A stretch of DNA of 5,785 nt from Actinomycetota bacterium (GTDB lineage Bacteria > Actinomycetota > Actinomycetes > Nanopelagicales > Nanopelagicaceae): assembly GCA_029978425.1 (NCBI GenBank), contig JAPOJL010000044.1, positions 1 to 5,785 of the forward strand. Direction: 5' to 3'. The position numbers and the translations under genes were made by a program. Numbering within the stretch: position 1 is the stretch's first letter; each line of letters starts with the position of its first letter. Below are positions 4,956 to 5,785 of this stretch, piece after piece. The notes below the pieces were generated by a model that ran no database searches, was not told the DNA's origin, and was given only the letters and a program-made list of their open reading frames with translations.

Positions 4956-5785
4956 CTTCTAATTTTTGACGGAGCGATTGTATCGCCTCTAACTTCGACG
5001 CAATCTCAATCAACTTCTGGTGATCAAAAGAGGCTGCTTCTTGTTCTGCGATTAATTGCTTCTCTTCACTTTGGACTTTCTCTATCTGTTTCTCCAGCTT
5101 CGCAATATCTTTCTTGATTAGTCGAACTTGGGCTGCATCAGAGATAGTTTTCTTTGGTGCAGTAGCAATTGAGCGTTCAATCATCGAGCTGCGTCGTTCT
5201 AAGTATTGATCAACTCCGCGGGGTAAATCCCGAAGTGATTCATCTCCAAGTAACCCAACAAAACGATCACAGACTCGCTCCAAAAAGTAACGATCGTGGG
5301 AGATCACGATTAGAACTCCCGCATAGGTATCAAGGAGATCTTCCAGCGCGGTTAAAGTCTCCACATCAAAATCATTTGTGGGCTCATCAAGTAGAAGTAC
5401 GTTGGGTGAATCCATCAACAATCTCGTGAGTTGCAGGCGACGTTTTTCTCCACCTGATAAATCCCGCACCATCCGTTGCTGGCCTTCATAATCAAATCCC
5501 AGTCGCTCGCATAACTGTGAAGCAGATATCTCTCGACCGCCACCGAGCTCCACATGAAGCGCAACCTTCTCAACTGCCTCTATTACTCGCCATGAAGGAT
5601 CAAGTTCTTGAAGATGCTGGGATAAGAATGCGGCTTTTACTGTTACACCGGTCTGGATCTTGCCCGCCGCGAAGCGATATTGCCCCGCCAACGTCCGCAT
5701 CAAAGTGGTCTTTCCTGAGCCATTGACGCCAACTATTCCGATTCGATCGCCTGGGCCAATGTTCCAATTCAGTGAATCAATCAAT
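4918..5785 (-). CDS. ABC-F family ATPase, Uup type (C-terminal part)
   Basis: This is the C-terminal 289 codons, approximately, of a gene that begins beyond the right edge. The TTG at the edge encodes an internal leucine, because the sequence enters in the middle of a nucleotide-binding domain. Visible residues show Walker A G-V-N-G-S-G-K-T-T (19-27), signature L-S-G-G-E (109-113), Walker B V-L-L-L-D-E (129-134) followed by P-T-N-D-F-D, and the H-loop I-S-H-D-R (161-165). The D-F-D-V-E-T-L sequence is typical of the second domain of Uup-like proteins. A lysine- and glutamate-rich coiled coil (about 215-283) forms the C-terminal domain. No membrane segments are seen, so this is not a transporter. 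ABC-F proteins bind the ribosomal E site and act on translation; Uup is also tied to branched DNA intermediates and ribosome assembly. Its stop overlaps the start of the following transporter gene. Confidence 0.93.
   Translation of the reverse strand, partial: LIDSLNWNIGPGDRIGIVGVNGSGKTTLMRTLAGQYRFAAGKIQTGVTVKAAFLSQHLQELDPSWRVIEAVEKVALHVELGGGREISASQLCERLGFDYEGQQRMVRDLSGGEKRRLQLTRLLMDSPNVLLLDEPTNDFDVETLTALEDLLDTYAGVLIVISHDRYFLERVCDRFVGLLGDESLRDLPRGVDQYLERRSSMIERSIATAPKKTISDAAQVRLIKKDIAKLEKQIEKVQSEEKQLIAEQEAASFDHQKLIEIASKLEAIQSLRQKLEDEWLELSGKISE
4942..4945 (-). promoter_or_regulatory. possible Shine-Dalgarno site for the alternative GTG start of the YdcZ-type transporter
   Basis: The minus strand reads GGAGCTCAGTG, with GGAG 4 bases before a GTG at 4935-4937 in the transporter frame. 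The ATG six codons upstream has only AGAAG abutting it. The GTG start would shorten the protein to 318 residues and the overlap with the ATPase gene to 20 bases. The spacer is slightly short, so this is suggestive only. Confidence 0.4.

Noticed and set aside
1..5785. Search for a CRISPR array, insertion sequence, phage module, toxin-antitoxin pair or other defence system
   Set aside because: No repeated spacers, inverted terminal repeats, transposase motifs or small paired genes were seen; nearly every base belongs to a recognisable housekeeping gene or tRNA.

Overview
The window reads as ordinary chromosomal housekeeping DNA from an actinobacterium with a compact genome and middling GC content (estimated by eye at just under 50%). 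The strongest clue is tadA preceded by the tRNA adenosine deaminase-associated protein, a family I know only from Actinobacteria. The polyprenol-phosphate-mannose-synthase-like glycosyltransferase and the ACT-domain malic enzyme also fit that phylum. Low GC for the phylum, gene overlaps and almost no intergenic DNA suggest a streamlined lineage, such as the freshwater acI/Nanopelagicales group. That placement is inference.

Layout. Positions 1-272 (+) hold the C-terminal end of a GT2 glycosyltransferase whose start lies outside the window. One base later comes tRNA-Ser(CGA) on the minus strand (274-363, CCA encoded), followed on that strand by tadA (385-837) and the TadA-associated protein (837 to about 1310). 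From 1384 a plus-strand run follows: upp, an ACT-domain malic enzyme and a DedA-family membrane protein, each starting on the base after the previous stop codon. The DedA gene meets a minus-strand pair head-on with a 25-base overlap: a ten-helix YdcZ-type DMT transporter (3981-4955) and an ABC-F ATPase of Uup type (4918 to beyond 5785).

How the genes relate. The minus-strand left unit concerns tRNA: TadA makes the wobble inosine of tRNA-Arg(ACG), its partner protein is encoded immediately upstream, and a tRNA gene lies just downstream. The plus-strand unit joins uracil salvage, malate decarboxylation and a membrane protein that probably handles lipids or membrane homeostasis. No shared pathway is evident, so I read it as co-transcription in a compact genome. 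The right-hand pair joins a ribosome-associated ATPase to a small-molecule transporter, again with no obvious functional tie.

The only non-coding stretch longer than about 30 bases is the divergent region of about 73 bases at 1311-1383. I found no mobile element, CRISPR array, phage gene or new defence system. The points worth a second look concern gene packing, start-site choice and promoters embedded in neighbouring genes.
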